A stretch of DNA of 52,202 nucleotides, taken from the NCBI RefSeq assembly GCF_009755265.1, contig NZ_WPOO01000017.1:1-52202 (forward strand), read 5' to 3'. Each line of letters starts with the position of its first letter. The first letter of the stretch is position 1. A program made the position numbers and the translations under genes. This document shows positions 31,546 to 41,310 of this stretch, one piece after another. Source of the DNA: Adlercreutzia rubneri. GTDB lineage: Bacteria > Actinomycetota > Coriobacteriia > Coriobacteriales > Eggerthellaceae. A model generated the notes under the pieces. It did not search any database. It had not been told where the DNA came from and was given only the letters and a program-made list of their open reading frames with translations.

Positions 31546-31578
31546 GATAGGAAGAGCGAGAGAGCCGCTCTTCCTATC
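31546..31578. terminator. Bidirectional terminator between apt and the APC permease
   Basis: GATAGGAAGAGCG (31546-31558) pairs perfectly with CGCTCTTCCTATC (31566-31578) around 7 bases. The right arm contains the stop codon of the permease gene. An A-run (AAAAA) follows on the plus strand, giving T on the minus-strand upstream side. Confidence 0.75.
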
Positions 31579-33124
31579 CCAAAAACAACAGGTTCATCAG
31601 CACGTTGAGGGCGAACAGTCCTACGATGATGAGCGCGAACAGGCCGATGCGGCGGGTGTCGCCCACCGCGAGACCGGTTTTCGGGTCGATCGGGTGCGCC
31701 GAGGGGTTCTCCATGGTAAGGCCGCCATAGACCTTCTTGAAGATGACGTAGGCGACAACGCCCGAGACGAGGAACGCCACGGTGGCGAAGAAGTTCGCGA
31801 CGGGGTTCAAGCACAGGGTGAACGTGGCGATGCCGAAAGCCAGCGCCGAGTACAAGCGCACGCCCACCTTGCCGCCGCCGATGACGAACATGTCGGCGGG
31901 GCGATCCTGCACAGGGTACATTTTCCGCAGCTTCAAGACGATGAAACCGAGGAACATGTAGCGCGCCAAGATGAAGATGATGTTCATCTCGATGATGGTG
32001 GTGAAGTCGAACTGCGAGAAGATAAGCGATGAGACGGCAATGGTGAGCACGCCGATGTAGGGGCTGCGACCTGCGCGATCGACTTTGCGGATGAAGCGAG
32101 GGAACAGGTTGTCCTCAGAGAGCACCCAGAAGCTGCGCGATCCGCTCGCCAGATACGTGTTATAGATCGTGCACTGGCTCATAATGGCGATAACAAGGAA
32201 CAGCACGACGCCGGAGTGCCCAAGCACCGTCGAGAAGATCGTGCCGTAGCCCAGCACGTCGGAAGAGAAGCCGCCGTCGATGCCCCATTGGGTCCAAGAG
32301 CCGGCCGGGTAGGCCGCAAGGCAGGCGAGGGTGGGCAGCACGTAAGACAAGGCGATGAGCGGCAGCGCGATGCGGAAGCCCTTTGCCACATTGCGGGACG
32401 AGTCCTCGTATTCGCCGGACATGGCGGCAATGCACTCGTAGCCGCAGTACATCCAGATACCGATGGAAAGCGAGTCCACCAAACAGCTCATAGGGGCCTC
32501 GGGGTTGGCAAGGATGGGGTCGAAGGGGTTGGTCTGCCAGTTGACGAGGCCGAACACGACGGCCATGCCGAACACGAGGATGATGAGCACCGAGAAAAAC
32601 GAGCTGATGCGCTCGACTTCCACAAGTCCCACCAGGTTGATGACGGTGAAGCTCGCCACGACGAGCAGCTTCACGCCGAAGGTGCCGGCATCGTCCAGCG
32701 AGAGCAGCTGCGAGGTGTAGCCACCGACCATGGCGATGTAGGCGCCCGATGAGATGTAGGTGTCCATGGAGGTCCACCAGCCGGCCTGAAAGCCCCAGAA
32801 TTCCCCGAAGGTCTCCTTGGCCCAGGCGTAGATGCCGCCCTCGCGCGGCAGAATGGCGTTGGCCTCGGCAACGAGGCGACTGATGGGGCGCGCCCAAACG
32901 AAGGGCAGCACGATCAGAATGATAAGAGTGAGGCCCGGGCCGGCGGAGGGAATGATCTCCTCGATGCCGAAGGCACCGGCCGATACCAGGCAGAAGAGCA
33001 TAAACGCAATGCCAAGAGCGCTGATTTTGCTCTTGCGGAGGTTGCCGACGGTTCCATCAGGAGAAGCCGGCGGGAAGAAGTCTTCGCTGCCCGGAGGGAG
33101 CGCATCTTTGGCAGACAAGCTCAA
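31574..33124 (-). CDS. APC-family amino acid permease
   Basis: About twelve membrane segments start near SALGIAFMLFCLVSAGAFGIEE, the substrate-loop region of the amino acid/polyamine/organocation family. REGGIYAWAKETFGEFWGF is a clear APC motif, as is YCGYECIAAMSGEYEDSSRN in the sixth segment. The substrate cannot be read; glutamate, aspartate or GABA exchangers are of this type. The start is uncertain: a TTG at 33124 after GGGGTGG is given; the frame is open to 33214. Confidence 0.9.
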   Translation of the reverse strand: MSLSAKDALPPGSEDFFPPASPDGTVGNLRKSKISALGIAFMLFCLVSAGAFGIEEIIPSAGPGLTLIILIVLPFVWARPISRLVAEANAILPREGGIYAWAKETFGEFWGFQAGWWTSMDTYISSGAYIAMVGGYTSQLLSLDDAGTFGVKLLVVASFTVINLVGLVEVERISSFFSVLIILVFGMAVVFGLVNWQTNPFDPILANPEAPMSCLVDSLSIGIWMYCGYECIAAMSGEYEDSSRNVAKGFRIALPLIALSYVLPTLACLAAYPAGSWTQWGIDGGFSSDVLGYGTIFSTVLGHSGVVLFLVIAIMSQCTIYNTYLASGSRSFWVLSEDNLFPRFIRKVDRAGRSPYIGVLTIAVSSLIFSQFDFTTIIEMNIIFILARYMFLGFIVLKLRKMYPVQDRPADMFVIGGGKVGVRLYSALAFGIATFTLCLNPVANFFATVAFLVSGVVAYVIFKKVYGGLTMENPSAHPIDPKTGLAVGDTRRIGLFALIIVGLFALNVLMNLLFLG

Positions 33125-33343
33125 ACCACCCCAATCGTTGTATGAGAAATGCGACAAGGACGAAGTGTAGCCCATCGGGGGTGGTTTAGCGAGGGATGTT
33201 TCGTGCATGCGCACAAACGGCCGCCCCGCGGTGACGACGGCTCTTCGCGCGAAGCAATCGGCGTCTTGGCGCCCCTGGGGCGGCGTTGCAGTGCCGGCTT
33301 CAATTGCCCGAGTAGGGGCTCATCGAAGCCGGCGTGCGGGCAG

Positions 33344-35254
33344 CTAGAGCAAGGTGCGCAAAAGCGCGATGCGTTCGCGCAGGCACGCTCCCTCGTCGGT
33401 GTCGGCCACCGTGCGGGGCATGTCGTAGGCGGCAAGCACGCGGCGCTCGGCATGGATGTCGGCGGTACCCTCCACGGCGGCGTCGCGGGAGATGAGCGGC
33501 TCGTTGGCATCGAGGAACAGCCCCTCAGCGTTCGAAACGAGCGTAAAGCCCGCCAGTCCCGTCGTCTTCTGGTAGGCCGCCGAGAAGCCGCCATCGATGC
33601 AGAGCACCCGCCCGCCCGCCTTCACGGGGTCCTCGCCGTCCTTCACCTTCACCGGCACGTGCCCGCAGATGATGCGCGAGGTGGCCGGATCCATGCCGAA
33701 GTCGCGGAAGATGCCGTCGACGACCGCTTCGTCATCGAGCAGCGAGTAGAACGGGTTCTTCACTTCTTTGCGGGCCGCTTTGTCGGCGATGAGGTACAGC
33801 TCGAAGGTGGCCATCTTGCTCTTGGCGAACAGGGGCGAGCCAGGGCCGAGCCACAGGTACCACAGCATGTCGAGCCCGCGCTTGCGCTCGGCCTCGTCGG
33901 TGGCCGAGAACGCCGCGCGCACCGAGGCGTCCACCATGTCGTAGAGGGCGCGACCCCGGTAGGTCTTGCCGAACAGGGTCACTTCCAGAAGCGATCCGTC
34001 GTCGGCCAGGGGCACGCAGGCGTGCAGCATGAGGTTGCCGTTCTCGATCTTGTACAGGCTGCCCCGATCCAGGAAAAAGCGCATGTGGCGCTGCAGGCGC
34101 TCGCTGCCGGTGAACGCGGCGCACAGCTGCTCGATGACAGCGGCCTCGTCCTCGGTGAGGCGGTAGGGGTCGTCCCAGTCGACGGTGGGGAAGGTTGTGT
34201 CCAGCAGCTCGTACTCGACGCCGTCCACGACGACCGTTCCGCGCTTACGGTCGATCAGGTGCAGAAGGTTACGATCGTCCAGGCCGAACGAGGGGTTCTC
34301 GGCGATAAGTGCCGCCTCCACCTTGAACTGGATAACGGCCATGGCCTTCTGGACCTTCTCGGTGAGGCGCGTCTCGGCCTCGGAAAGCCCCGGATTGCCC
34401 TTCAGGGCAAAGGCGGCGCAGGGGTCGTTCGCGTAGGCGTCGGCGGCGAAGGTGGCCAAGGGGCGCAGGTTGATGCCGTAAGCGTCCTCCAGAATGGACA
34501 GGTTGCCGTAGCGGGCGCAGATGCGCACAACGTTGGCCACGCTGCCGGGGCTGCCGGCAGCGGCGCCCATCCACAGGATGTCGTGGTTGCCCCACTGCAC
34601 ATCGACGTTGGGGTAGGAGAGGAGCTCGTCCATGATGAGCTGGGGCGCCGGCCCGCGGTCGTACACGTCGCCGATGAGGTGCAGCTGGTCGACGACGAGG
34701 TGCTGGATGAGAGCGCCCAGCACCTCCAGGAGGGCCGGGCCCTCGCCGGAGGCGACGAGGCTTTCGATGATCGCCTCGCGATAGGGCTGTCGGGCCGGCG
34801 TGCTGCGCCCGGCGACGAGCTCCTCAGCGATGGCGAGGTCGTCAGGCAGAAGCGCGCGCACTTCGTCGATGGTGCGGTCGCCGGCGGCCCGACGAGCGAT
34901 TTTGGCCAGGCGCGCGGCGGCTTCGGCAAGCCATGCGTCGGCGTCTTCGACGTGCCCCAAAGCGTAAGCGCAATGTTCGGCAGGATAGCAGGCGAGTGCG
35001 AGCAGCGCGGCTTTCTCGTCGTCGTTCAGCGTGCTGCCGAAAACGTCCTCGATGAGCGCGCGCACCGCGCCTGAGCCACCGCGCAGCACATGGGAGAAGG
35101 CGTTGTACTCGCCGTGGATGTCCGAGGCGAACAGCTCGGTTGAGCGCGGTAGCGTAAGGCGCCCCTCCAGCTCCGCGATTTCCGCCGCCACGTCGGCTCG
35201 TGTCGGGTACAGCTCGGAAAGTGCCTCCGTGTACGCCCACCCGCTTGCTTCCAT
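33344..35254 (-). CDS. fbp: Class III fructose-1,6-bisphosphatase
   Basis: Fbp class III, a metallophosphatase of gluconeogenesis typical of Firmicutes and some anaerobes, is about 640 residues; here 636. Metal ligands show in FASDIHGEYNAF (D45, H47), LIGDVYDRGP and QWGNHDILWMG, and later IICGHVPVK. ATG at 35254 is preceded by AGGAGG. It fits an amino-acid-fed anaerobe that must build hexoses. Confidence 0.95.
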   Translation of the reverse strand: MEASGWAYTEALSELYPTRADVAAEIAELEGRLTLPRSTELFASDIHGEYNAFSHVLRGGSGAVRALIEDVFGSTLNDDEKAALLALACYPAEHCAYALGHVEDADAWLAEAAARLAKIARRAAGDRTIDEVRALLPDDLAIAEELVAGRSTPARQPYREAIIESLVASGEGPALLEVLGALIQHLVVDQLHLIGDVYDRGPAPQLIMDELLSYPNVDVQWGNHDILWMGAAAGSPGSVANVVRICARYGNLSILEDAYGINLRPLATFAADAYANDPCAAFALKGNPGLSEAETRLTEKVQKAMAVIQFKVEAALIAENPSFGLDDRNLLHLIDRKRGTVVVDGVEYELLDTTFPTVDWDDPYRLTEDEAAVIEQLCAAFTGSERLQRHMRFFLDRGSLYKIENGNLMLHACVPLADDGSLLEVTLFGKTYRGRALYDMVDASVRAAFSATDEAERKRGLDMLWYLWLGPGSPLFAKSKMATFELYLIADKAARKEVKNPFYSLLDDEAVVDGIFRDFGMDPATSRIICGHVPVKVKDGEDPVKAGGRVLCIDGGFSAAYQKTTGLAGFTLVSNAEGLFLDANEPLISRDAAVEGTADIHAERRVLAAYDMPRTVADTDEGACLRERIALLRTLL

Positions 35255-35386
35255 AAACGCCTCCTTGCGTCCGTGCCCCGCGTCAGTTGCATCGCCCTAT
35301 TGTATCTGCTTGGGCGTGCCTGTGCAGCGCGGGCGCGCAAAATTGGCGCTTCGGAATGCGAGAGGGCGGGCGAGTCGCATTGCTGC

Positions 35387-36037
35387 CTAGTACTTCTCCC
35401 AGAGCTTCAGCTCCAGGTAGGAGGCGGTCACGCAGGCGGCGAAGCCGACGATGATGAGGGCGAAGGCGACGTTGGCCGCCTTGGGGGAGAGCCGCGAGAA
35501 GCCCTCGCAGACGAGCGGGAAGATGACCCATACATATATCATGGCCACCAGTCCGATGAAGAAGTCGTTCACGAGCCACGCCTGGCCGAACACGTTGCCT
35601 GGCAGTTGGGAGTTGTCCCAGAAGGGGTATTCGCCGGTCGTGGGATCGGGCTGGTTGATGAGCCAGCCCATGACCAGCTCCAGCACCATGGCCGCGAGAA
35701 TAGCAATGACGAGCGATTCCAGAAACGCGCCCCACAGCGTTTTGCGGTGCAGGATCAGCCGCTCCTTCAAAGGCTCGATGAGCAGCGTCATGAACACCGC
35801 GCCGAAGCCGTAGACCCAGTAGGGGTGATACCACGGGTCGGTCCATACGGCGTAGTCGTCGGCCACAATGCCGAAGAGGCGGTCCATAAGCCAGCAGTAG
35901 GGCATCTCGAGCCAATGCCCCAAGATGCAGCACAGGCAGAAGCAGACGATAAGCGCGCGCCAGAAATCCCACGTGCGCGGCGCGAAGTAGCCTATCTCGT
36001 CTTTCTCGGTCAGTTTATGTATCCTGAGAAACGCCAT
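35387..36037 (-). CDS. CmpB-type putative ABC transporter permease
   Basis: This 216-residue membrane protein resembles the family named after ABC_trans_CmpB. GHWLEMPYCWLMDRLFG and YPYWVYGFGAVFM-like text (HPYWVYGFGAVF) with LEPLKER are typical, and about six membrane segments are seen. The name is historical; no ATPase is present nearby and the function is unknown. ATG at 36037 follows GAAGAGAAG. Confidence 0.82.
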   Translation of the reverse strand: MAFLRIHKLTEKDEIGYFAPRTWDFWRALIVCFCLCCILGHWLEMPYCWLMDRLFGIVADDYAVWTDPWYHPYWVYGFGAVFMTLLIEPLKERLILHRKTLWGAFLESLVIAILAAMVLELVMGWLINQPDPTTGEYPFWDNSQLPGNVFGQAWLVNDFFIGLVAMIYVWVIFPLVCEGFSRLSPKAANVAFALIIVGFAACVTASYLELKLWEKY

Positions 36038-36226
36038 GGCTGCTTCTTCTCTTCGGCTCCTTCGACCCCTTCGGACGGTCGATAGCTCAAGGGTACTCCC
36101 TGAAACGCCCGCGCGACGCCGCGATCGCCTTCCATCGTTCAGCTTTTGACTCAACGTTGCTTGCCTGTTGCCGAACGGGCTTTCTGGAATTTGCTACACT
36201 GAGAACATCCGTGGAAGGGAGGATGT

Positions 36227-37270
36227 ATGCGCGTTGTGTATCGGGAAGACCAGCAGCAGCGGGAGCACGAGGTGCTCTCCGAGGAGGCCGCCTTCGCCGA
36301 CGGCACCGAGGGGCGCCGCTCCTCCAGCGAGCCTGACGCGCTGCGCACCGACTACCAGCGCGATCGCGACAAGATCTTGCACTCGAAATCGTTTCGGCGG
36401 CTTTCCCACAAGACCCAGGTGTTCCTCGCTTCCGAGGGCGATCACTTCCGCACGCGGCTCACGCACACGTTGGAAGTGGCGCAGATTGCCCGCACCATCA
36501 CGCGGGCGCTCGGGCTGAACGAGGATCTGACCGAGGCCATCTCGCTCGGCCACGATCTGGGCCACACCCCCTTCGGACATACCGGCGAGGCGGCGCTGGC
36601 CGCGTGCCTCGCGCGCCATAAGGGGCTCGCGCCCGGCACGCCCGAGGCCGCGGCGCTCTACCGCCACAACGAGCAGTCGGTGCGCGTGGTGGAGCGCATC
36701 GAGAACGGCGGCGCGGGTCTGAACCTCACTTTCGAGGTGCGCGACGGCATCTTGAACCATACGGGCGACCTGCAGGCCGAAACCTGCGAGGGCCGCATCG
36801 TGGGCACCGCCGATCGCATTGCGTACGTGAACCACGACATCGACGACGCCATCCGTGCAGGGATTCTGCGCGAGGCCGATCTGCCGGATACGACCCATCG
36901 GGTGCTCGGCGCCAACCACTCGGCCCGCATCGAGACGCTGGTCACCGACATGGTGCGCACCTCGGCAGAGACGGGGGGTATCGCCATGAGCCCCGAGGTG
37001 TGGGACGCCATGATGGAGCTGCGGGCGTTTCTGTTCGAAAACGTGTACACGGCGCCTTCGGTCATGGCCGAGGTGGAGAAGGCGAAGCACTTGCTGGCGG
37101 ATCTGTTCGACTACTACGCCGCGCATATCGACGAGGTGCCCGAGGACTACCGCGCCATCTCCGAGGGCGACGATCTGCGTGCCGTCACCGACTACATCGC
37201 CGGCATGACCGATCGCTACGCCACCGCCACCTACCAGCGCCTGTTCATCCCCCACGCCCTTTCGTATTAG
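36227..37270 (+). CDS. dgt: Deoxyguanosinetriphosphate triphosphohydrolase
   Basis: This 347-residue HD-domain enzyme cleaves dGTP or other dNTPs to the nucleoside and triphosphate. The family start SFRRLSHKTQVF (residues 55-66) and the HD residues H80 (RLTHTLEV), H109-D110 (GHDLGHTPFGHTGE) are present. The size matches the shorter, broadly specific dGTPase type. ATG at 36227 has GGAGG. Its stop codon overlaps the convergent ferredoxin gene by 4 bp. Confidence 0.95.
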   Translation: MRVVYREDQQQREHEVLSEEAAFADGTEGRRSSSEPDALRTDYQRDRDKILHSKSFRRLSHKTQVFLASEGDHFRTRLTHTLEVAQIARTITRALGLNEDLTEAISLGHDLGHTPFGHTGEAALAACLARHKGLAPGTPEAAALYRHNEQSVRVVERIENGGAGLNLTFEVRDGILNHTGDLQAETCEGRIVGTADRIAYVNHDIDDAIRAGILREADLPDTTHRVLGANHSARIETLVTDMVRTSAETGGIAMSPEVWDAMMELRAFLFENVYTAPSVMAEVEKAKHLLADLFDYYAAHIDEVPEDYRAISEGDDLRAVTDYIAGMTDRYATATYQRLFIPHALSY

Positions 37271-37488
37271 AGAAGGCGGCGGCCCTTCTTCAGCTGGTAC
37301 AGCTCGTAGGGGCGCGTGACGGCGCCGAGGCGGCAGGCGCGGAAGCACATCCCGCAATGGCGGCAAAGCGTCTGGTCGATGACGGGCACGGGGCTCGCCG
37401 TCGTAAGGGCCCCGTGGGGGCACACTTTCTGGCAGGCTCCGCAGCGACAGCACAGGTGGTTGTCTATGACGTAGTAGGTCTGGCGCAC
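37267..37488 (-). CDS. Small two-cluster 4Fe-4S ferredoxin
   Basis: This 73-residue protein has two CxxCxxCxxxC-type motifs: CRCGACQKVCPHG and CRHCGMCFRACRLG, binding two [4Fe-4S] clusters for low-potential electron transfer. An extra Cys precedes the first motif (CCRC). The GTG start at 37488 has GAAGGAGA upstream; it gives MRQTYYVIDN. The longer frame to 37620 has no start support. The gene ends inside the dgt stop. Confidence 0.9.
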   Translation of the reverse strand: MRQTYYVIDNHLCCRCGACQKVCPHGALTTASPVPVIDQTLCRHCGMCFRACRLGAVTRPYELYQLKKGRRLL

Positions 37489-37717
37489 CGTCTCTCCTTC
37501 GCTCCTCGTTGCGGCTGTCGTCGGCCGGCCCCGAATCGTGTTGGCGTCATGTCGCGGATCCTCTTTCGGCGTCGATGCCAGTGTAGCAGGTCGCGGGGCT
37601 CTATCTCTACAGGGCAACAACGCATGAAGGCTGATGCCATTGTATCGATGGCGGTACGCTATGCTTGTTCCGCGACGGCGTCAAGAAGCCGTCGAGAAAG
37701 TTGGAAAGGAAGCAGCG

Positions 37718-38512
37718 ATGGAAAATCCCGTGGTCGCAGGCGTGCTCGTGGCGCTCATCGTGCCGTTTCTGGGGAACACCCTGGGGGCGGCGCTCGTGTT
37801 CCTCATGCGCCATGGCATGTCCGAGCGCTTCACCAAGGCGCTTTTGGGCTTCGCCGCCGGCGTCATGATCGCCGCCAGCGTGTGGAGCCTCATCACGCCG
37901 GCGCTGGAGGCGGCCGAGGGAGGGCCCGTGCCGGCGTGGGCGCCGGCTGCCGTGGGCTTTCTCGGCGGCATGCTGCTGCTTTTGGCCATCGACCACTTCA
38001 CGCCGCATCTGCACGTGGGCTCCGACGAGCCGGAGGGGCCCGTCACCACGTTGAAGAAGCCCACGATGATGTTGTTCGCCCTGGCCATCCACAACCTGCC
38101 CGAGGGCATGGCCGTGGGCGTGGTGCTGGCGGGCTTTCTGGCGGGGGATCCCACCATCACGCTTGCCTCGGTGGTGGCGCTCTCCCTCGGCATCGCCATC
38201 CAGAACGTGCCGGAGGGCGCCGTGGTGTCGCTGCCGTTGACGGCCAACGGCATGTCGCGGCCCAAGGCGTTTCTCGCCGGCACGTTGTGCGGGGCCGTGG
38301 AGCCGGTGGGCGCCGTGCTCATGGTGGCCATCACGGGGCTCGTGACCCCGCTTCTGCCCTACGTGTTGGCCTTCGCCGCCGGCGCCATGATGTACGTGGT
38401 CACCGAGGAGCTCATCCCCCAGACCCAGCAGGGCCGCCACACCAACATCGGCACCATCGGCGTCGCCTTCGGCTTCGTGCTCATGATGGTGCTCGATGTG
38501 GCGCTGGGGTAG
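37718..38512 (+). CDS. ZIP-family metal transporter
   Basis: This 264-residue membrane protein is ZupT-like. The metal-binding HNLPEG (in FALAIHNLPEGMAVG) and QNVPEG are both present, and about eight membrane segments are seen. A short His-containing loop (DHFTPHLHVGSDEPEG) fits the variable loop of the family. The substrate is probably zinc or a related divalent metal. ATG at 37718 has GGAAAGGA. Confidence 0.92.
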   Translation: MENPVVAGVLVALIVPFLGNTLGAALVFLMRHGMSERFTKALLGFAAGVMIAASVWSLITPALEAAEGGPVPAWAPAAVGFLGGMLLLLAIDHFTPHLHVGSDEPEGPVTTLKKPTMMLFALAIHNLPEGMAVGVVLAGFLAGDPTITLASVVALSLGIAIQNVPEGAVVSLPLTANGMSRPKAFLAGTLCGAVEPVGAVLMVAITGLVTPLLPYVLAFAAGAMMYVVTEELIPQTQQGRHTNIGTIGVAFGFVLMMVLDVALG

Positions 38513-38530
38513 GGGAGGTTGCGGACGCTT

Positions 38531-40228
38531 CTAACAGGCGTCGGCGCCGCAGGGGGTGGCGCGTTCGATGAGGCGCGCATCGCCCGTGACGATGTCATAG
38601 AAGCGCAGGCCCCCGGCCAAATGGCTCACGCCGGCAAACCCGTGGCCCGCCAACATGCGGGCGGCCACGTAGCTGCGCAGGCCGCTTTGGCAGACGAGGC
38701 GCACGGGCAGCGCGGGATCCAGCTCGTTTAAGCGCTCGCGCAGTTCGTCTAAGGGGATGTTGCGGAAACCGGGCAGGGCGCCGCGCTCGAACTCGGCGGG
38801 CGTGCGGATGTCGATGAGCTGCACCGACCCGTCGCGCGGCAGCTTCGCCACCTCGTCCCAGCGGTACTGGGACACCAGTCCCAAGGCGAGGTTCTCCACC
38901 ATGAAGCCGGCCATGTTCACCGGGTCTTTCGCGGAGGAGTAGGGCGGTGCGTAGGCGAGGTCGAGGTCCTTGAGCTGGATCGCGGAAAGCCCCGCGAAAA
39001 TGGCCGTGGCCAGAACGTCGATGCGCTTGTCGACGCCCTCGTAGCCGATGGCCTGGGCGCCGAGCAGGCGGTACGTCTCGCGCTCGAACACCACTTTCAG
39101 CGTCATGACCTTGCCGCCGGGGTAGTAGCCGGCGTGGCTCATGGGGGAGAGCACCACGGCGTCGTGCGCGATGCCGGCGCGCTCGCAGGCGGCCTCGGAG
39201 AGCCCGGTGGCGGCGGCCGTCAGGTCGAACACCTTGATGACGGACGTGCCCTGGGCGCCGGCGAAGCGGCTGTCGAGCCCGCAGATGGCGTCGGCTGCTA
39301 CGCGCCCCTGCTTGTTTGCCGGCCCGGCGAGCGAGATGAGCGCGTCGTCGCCGGTGACGAGGTGGCTCACCTGCACGGCGTCGCCTACGGCGTAGATGTC
39401 CTCGACGCCGGTCTCCATGCGGTCGTTCACGACGATGCTGCCCTTGATGCCCGTTTGAAGCCCCGCCGCATCCGCAAGGGCCGTATCGGGCGTGACGCCG
39501 ATGGCGAGCACCACCATGTCGGCGCGCAGCGGCTCTTCGCCGGCCAGGAGCACGTCGACGCCGCCATCGCGCTCCTCGAAGCCCTCCACGGAGCGCCCCA
39601 GCGCCAGACGCACCCCGTGGGCGCGCATCTCCTGGTGGATGAGGGCGGCCATGTCGGCGTCGAAGGGGCTCATGAGGTGGCGCGGCCGCTGCACGATGGT
39701 CACGTCCAGCCCCAGCTCGCGCAGGTTCTCGGCCACTTCCAGGCCGATGAACCCGCCGCCGCACACCACGGCCGAGCGCGGGCCCTCCGCATCGATGAAG
39801 TCCTTCATCGCGAAGGTGTCCTCGACGGTGCGCAGGGTGAAAAGCCGGTCGAGCCCCGTGCCGGGAAGCTTCGGCTGGGTGGGTCGCGCGCCGGGCGAGA
39901 GGATGAGCTTGTCGTAGGGCTCCTCGAACACCTCGCCGGTATCCAGGTTGCGCACGGTCACCACATGGCGCTTTGCGTCGACGGCCTCCACCTCGTGGCG
40001 GGTGCGCATATCCACGTTGAAGCGGGCGCGGAAGCTCTCGGGGGTCTGCAGGGTGAGGGCGCTCTTATCGGCGATGGTGCCCCCGATGTAGTAGGGCAGC
40101 CCGCAGTTGGCGTAAGAGATGTAGCCGGACCGCTCGAAGACGACGATCTCGGCGCTCTCGTCCAGCCGCCGCAATCGGGCCGCCGCAGTGGCCCCGCCGG
40201 CCACGCCTCCTACGATGACTACTTTCAT
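38531..40228 (-). CDS. CoA-disulfide reductase with fused rhodanese domain
   Basis: The FAD/NAD(P)H pyridine nucleotide-disulfide oxidoreductase part spans about residues 1-445. It starts VVIVGGVAGGATAAARLRR and has the single redox cysteine C42 in SYANCGLPYYIGG, the mark of CoA-disulfide and NADH persulfide reductases. A rhodanese domain follows (about 465-550) with its own cysteine C513 in LVCQSGLRS. Fused CoADR-RHD proteins reduce persulfides or polysulfide using CoA. The last residues GADAC add another cysteine pair (Cys559, Cys565). ATG at 40228 has GAAGGGAG. Confidence 0.93.
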   Translation of the reverse strand: MKVVIVGGVAGGATAAARLRRLDESAEIVVFERSGYISYANCGLPYYIGGTIADKSALTLQTPESFRARFNVDMRTRHEVEAVDAKRHVVTVRNLDTGEVFEEPYDKLILSPGARPTQPKLPGTGLDRLFTLRTVEDTFAMKDFIDAEGPRSAVVCGGGFIGLEVAENLRELGLDVTIVQRPRHLMSPFDADMAALIHQEMRAHGVRLALGRSVEGFEERDGGVDVLLAGEEPLRADMVVLAIGVTPDTALADAAGLQTGIKGSIVVNDRMETGVEDIYAVGDAVQVSHLVTGDDALISLAGPANKQGRVAADAICGLDSRFAGAQGTSVIKVFDLTAAATGLSEAACERAGIAHDAVVLSPMSHAGYYPGGKVMTLKVVFERETYRLLGAQAIGYEGVDKRIDVLATAIFAGLSAIQLKDLDLAYAPPYSSAKDPVNMAGFMVENLALGLVSQYRWDEVAKLPRDGSVQLIDIRTPAEFERGALPGFRNIPLDELRERLNELDPALPVRLVCQSGLRSYVAARMLAGHGFAGVSHLAGGLRFYDIVTGDARLIERATPCGADAC

Positions 40229-40325
40229 GGAAGCTCCCTTCTCGCGATTTCTCCTGCCCGTAGCATAGCAGAGCCTCGTCCCCGCCGAAACCAGCTCGTA
40301 GTCCTTGCTGCCAAAGTCCATGCCA

Positions 40326-41198
40326 CTAGCGGGCCTCACGTTGAAGGCGCGGGACGGCGAAGGCCTCGAAGGCGGCGAGCGCCGGGGAGGGGCGCCCGGG
40401 CGGCGCGGCGATGCCGATCTCCACGATGCGCGCCGGCGCCAGGGGCACCACGGCCACCTCGGCCTCGGCGGTGCGGGCGTAGATGTCGTTCATGAGGGCG
40501 ATGCCGAGCCCCGCCTCCACCAGCGCGAAGGCGGCGGAGGTGTCGTGGACGGCGTAGGCGGCCCGCGGGCGGATGCCGGCGGTGGCTAGGGTGCGCGAGT
40601 TGTCGCAGTCCTCGCCGGGGTACAGCTCGACGAACGGCTCGTCGAGCAGACGCTCGATGGGGAAGGCGTCGGCTTTGGCCAGCGGGTGGTCTGGCGGCAG
40701 CACGGCCACCATGGCGTCGTGGGACAGCGGCGTCCAGCGGCAGTCGATCTCGCGGCGGCTCATAAGCGAGAAGTCGATGGCGCGCTGCGCCATGCCGGCC
40801 GCCAAGGTGGAGCTGTTCGCGTGCTCGATGCGCACCTGGATGCCGGGGTGCTCGGCGCTGAAGGCGGCAATGGTGGAGGCTAGGGCGCGGTAGAGCGGTC
40901 GGTAGGCGCTGCCCACGGTGAGCGTGCCTGCCTCCAGGCCGCGCACGGCGGCGGCCTCGTCGCGGCAGGCCCGTCCCAGGGAGGCTAGCTCGGCGAAGCG
41001 GGGGCGCAGCGCCTCGCACTCGGGGGTGGGGGTCACGCCGCCCTTGCCGCGGACGAGCAGGGGCAGCCCCAGCTCCGCCTCCAACGAGGCCACCAGCCGG
41101 CTGACGCCCGAGGGCGTGTAGCCGAGCGCCTCGGCGGCGCCGGAGAGGCTGCCCTGGTCGATGGCGGTCAGAAGCACGGTGCATTTCTCGGTGTCCAC
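40326..41198 (-). CDS. LysR-family transcription regulator
   Basis: This 290-residue protein has the LysR HTH near residues 5-60 (IDQGSLSGAAEALGYTPSGV, SRLVASLEAELG) and a periplasmic-binding-like effector domain to the end. The GTG at 41198 has AAGGAGG and gives MDTEKC. It is divergent from the EamA transporter gene at 41311, with 112 bp between, the usual layout of a LysR regulator and its target. Confidence 0.92.
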   Translation of the reverse strand: MDTEKCTVLLTAIDQGSLSGAAEALGYTPSGVSRLVASLEAELGLPLLVRGKGGVTPTPECEALRPRFAELASLGRACRDEAAAVRGLEAGTLTVGSAYRPLYRALASTIAAFSAEHPGIQVRIEHANSSTLAAGMAQRAIDFSLMSRREIDCRWTPLSHDAMVAVLPPDHPLAKADAFPIERLLDEPFVELYPGEDCDNSRTLATAGIRPRAAYAVHDTSAAFALVEAGLGIALMNDIYARTAEAEVAVVPLAPARIVEIGIAAPPGRPSPALAAFEAFAVPRLQREAR

Positions 41199-41310
41199 GC
41201 CGGCCTCCTTCTTTGCGTAATACTCATAGCAGAGGTGATGTATTCGCGCTTTTCGCAATGATACAGGGGCGCTACCCTGATGGCAAGCGGTTCCGGCGAA
41301 AGGGGTTCCC

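Noticed and set aside
40918..41121. Small plus-strand ORF inside the LysR gene
   Set aside because: It is opposite the DNA-binding domain of the LysR gene, with no start signal.
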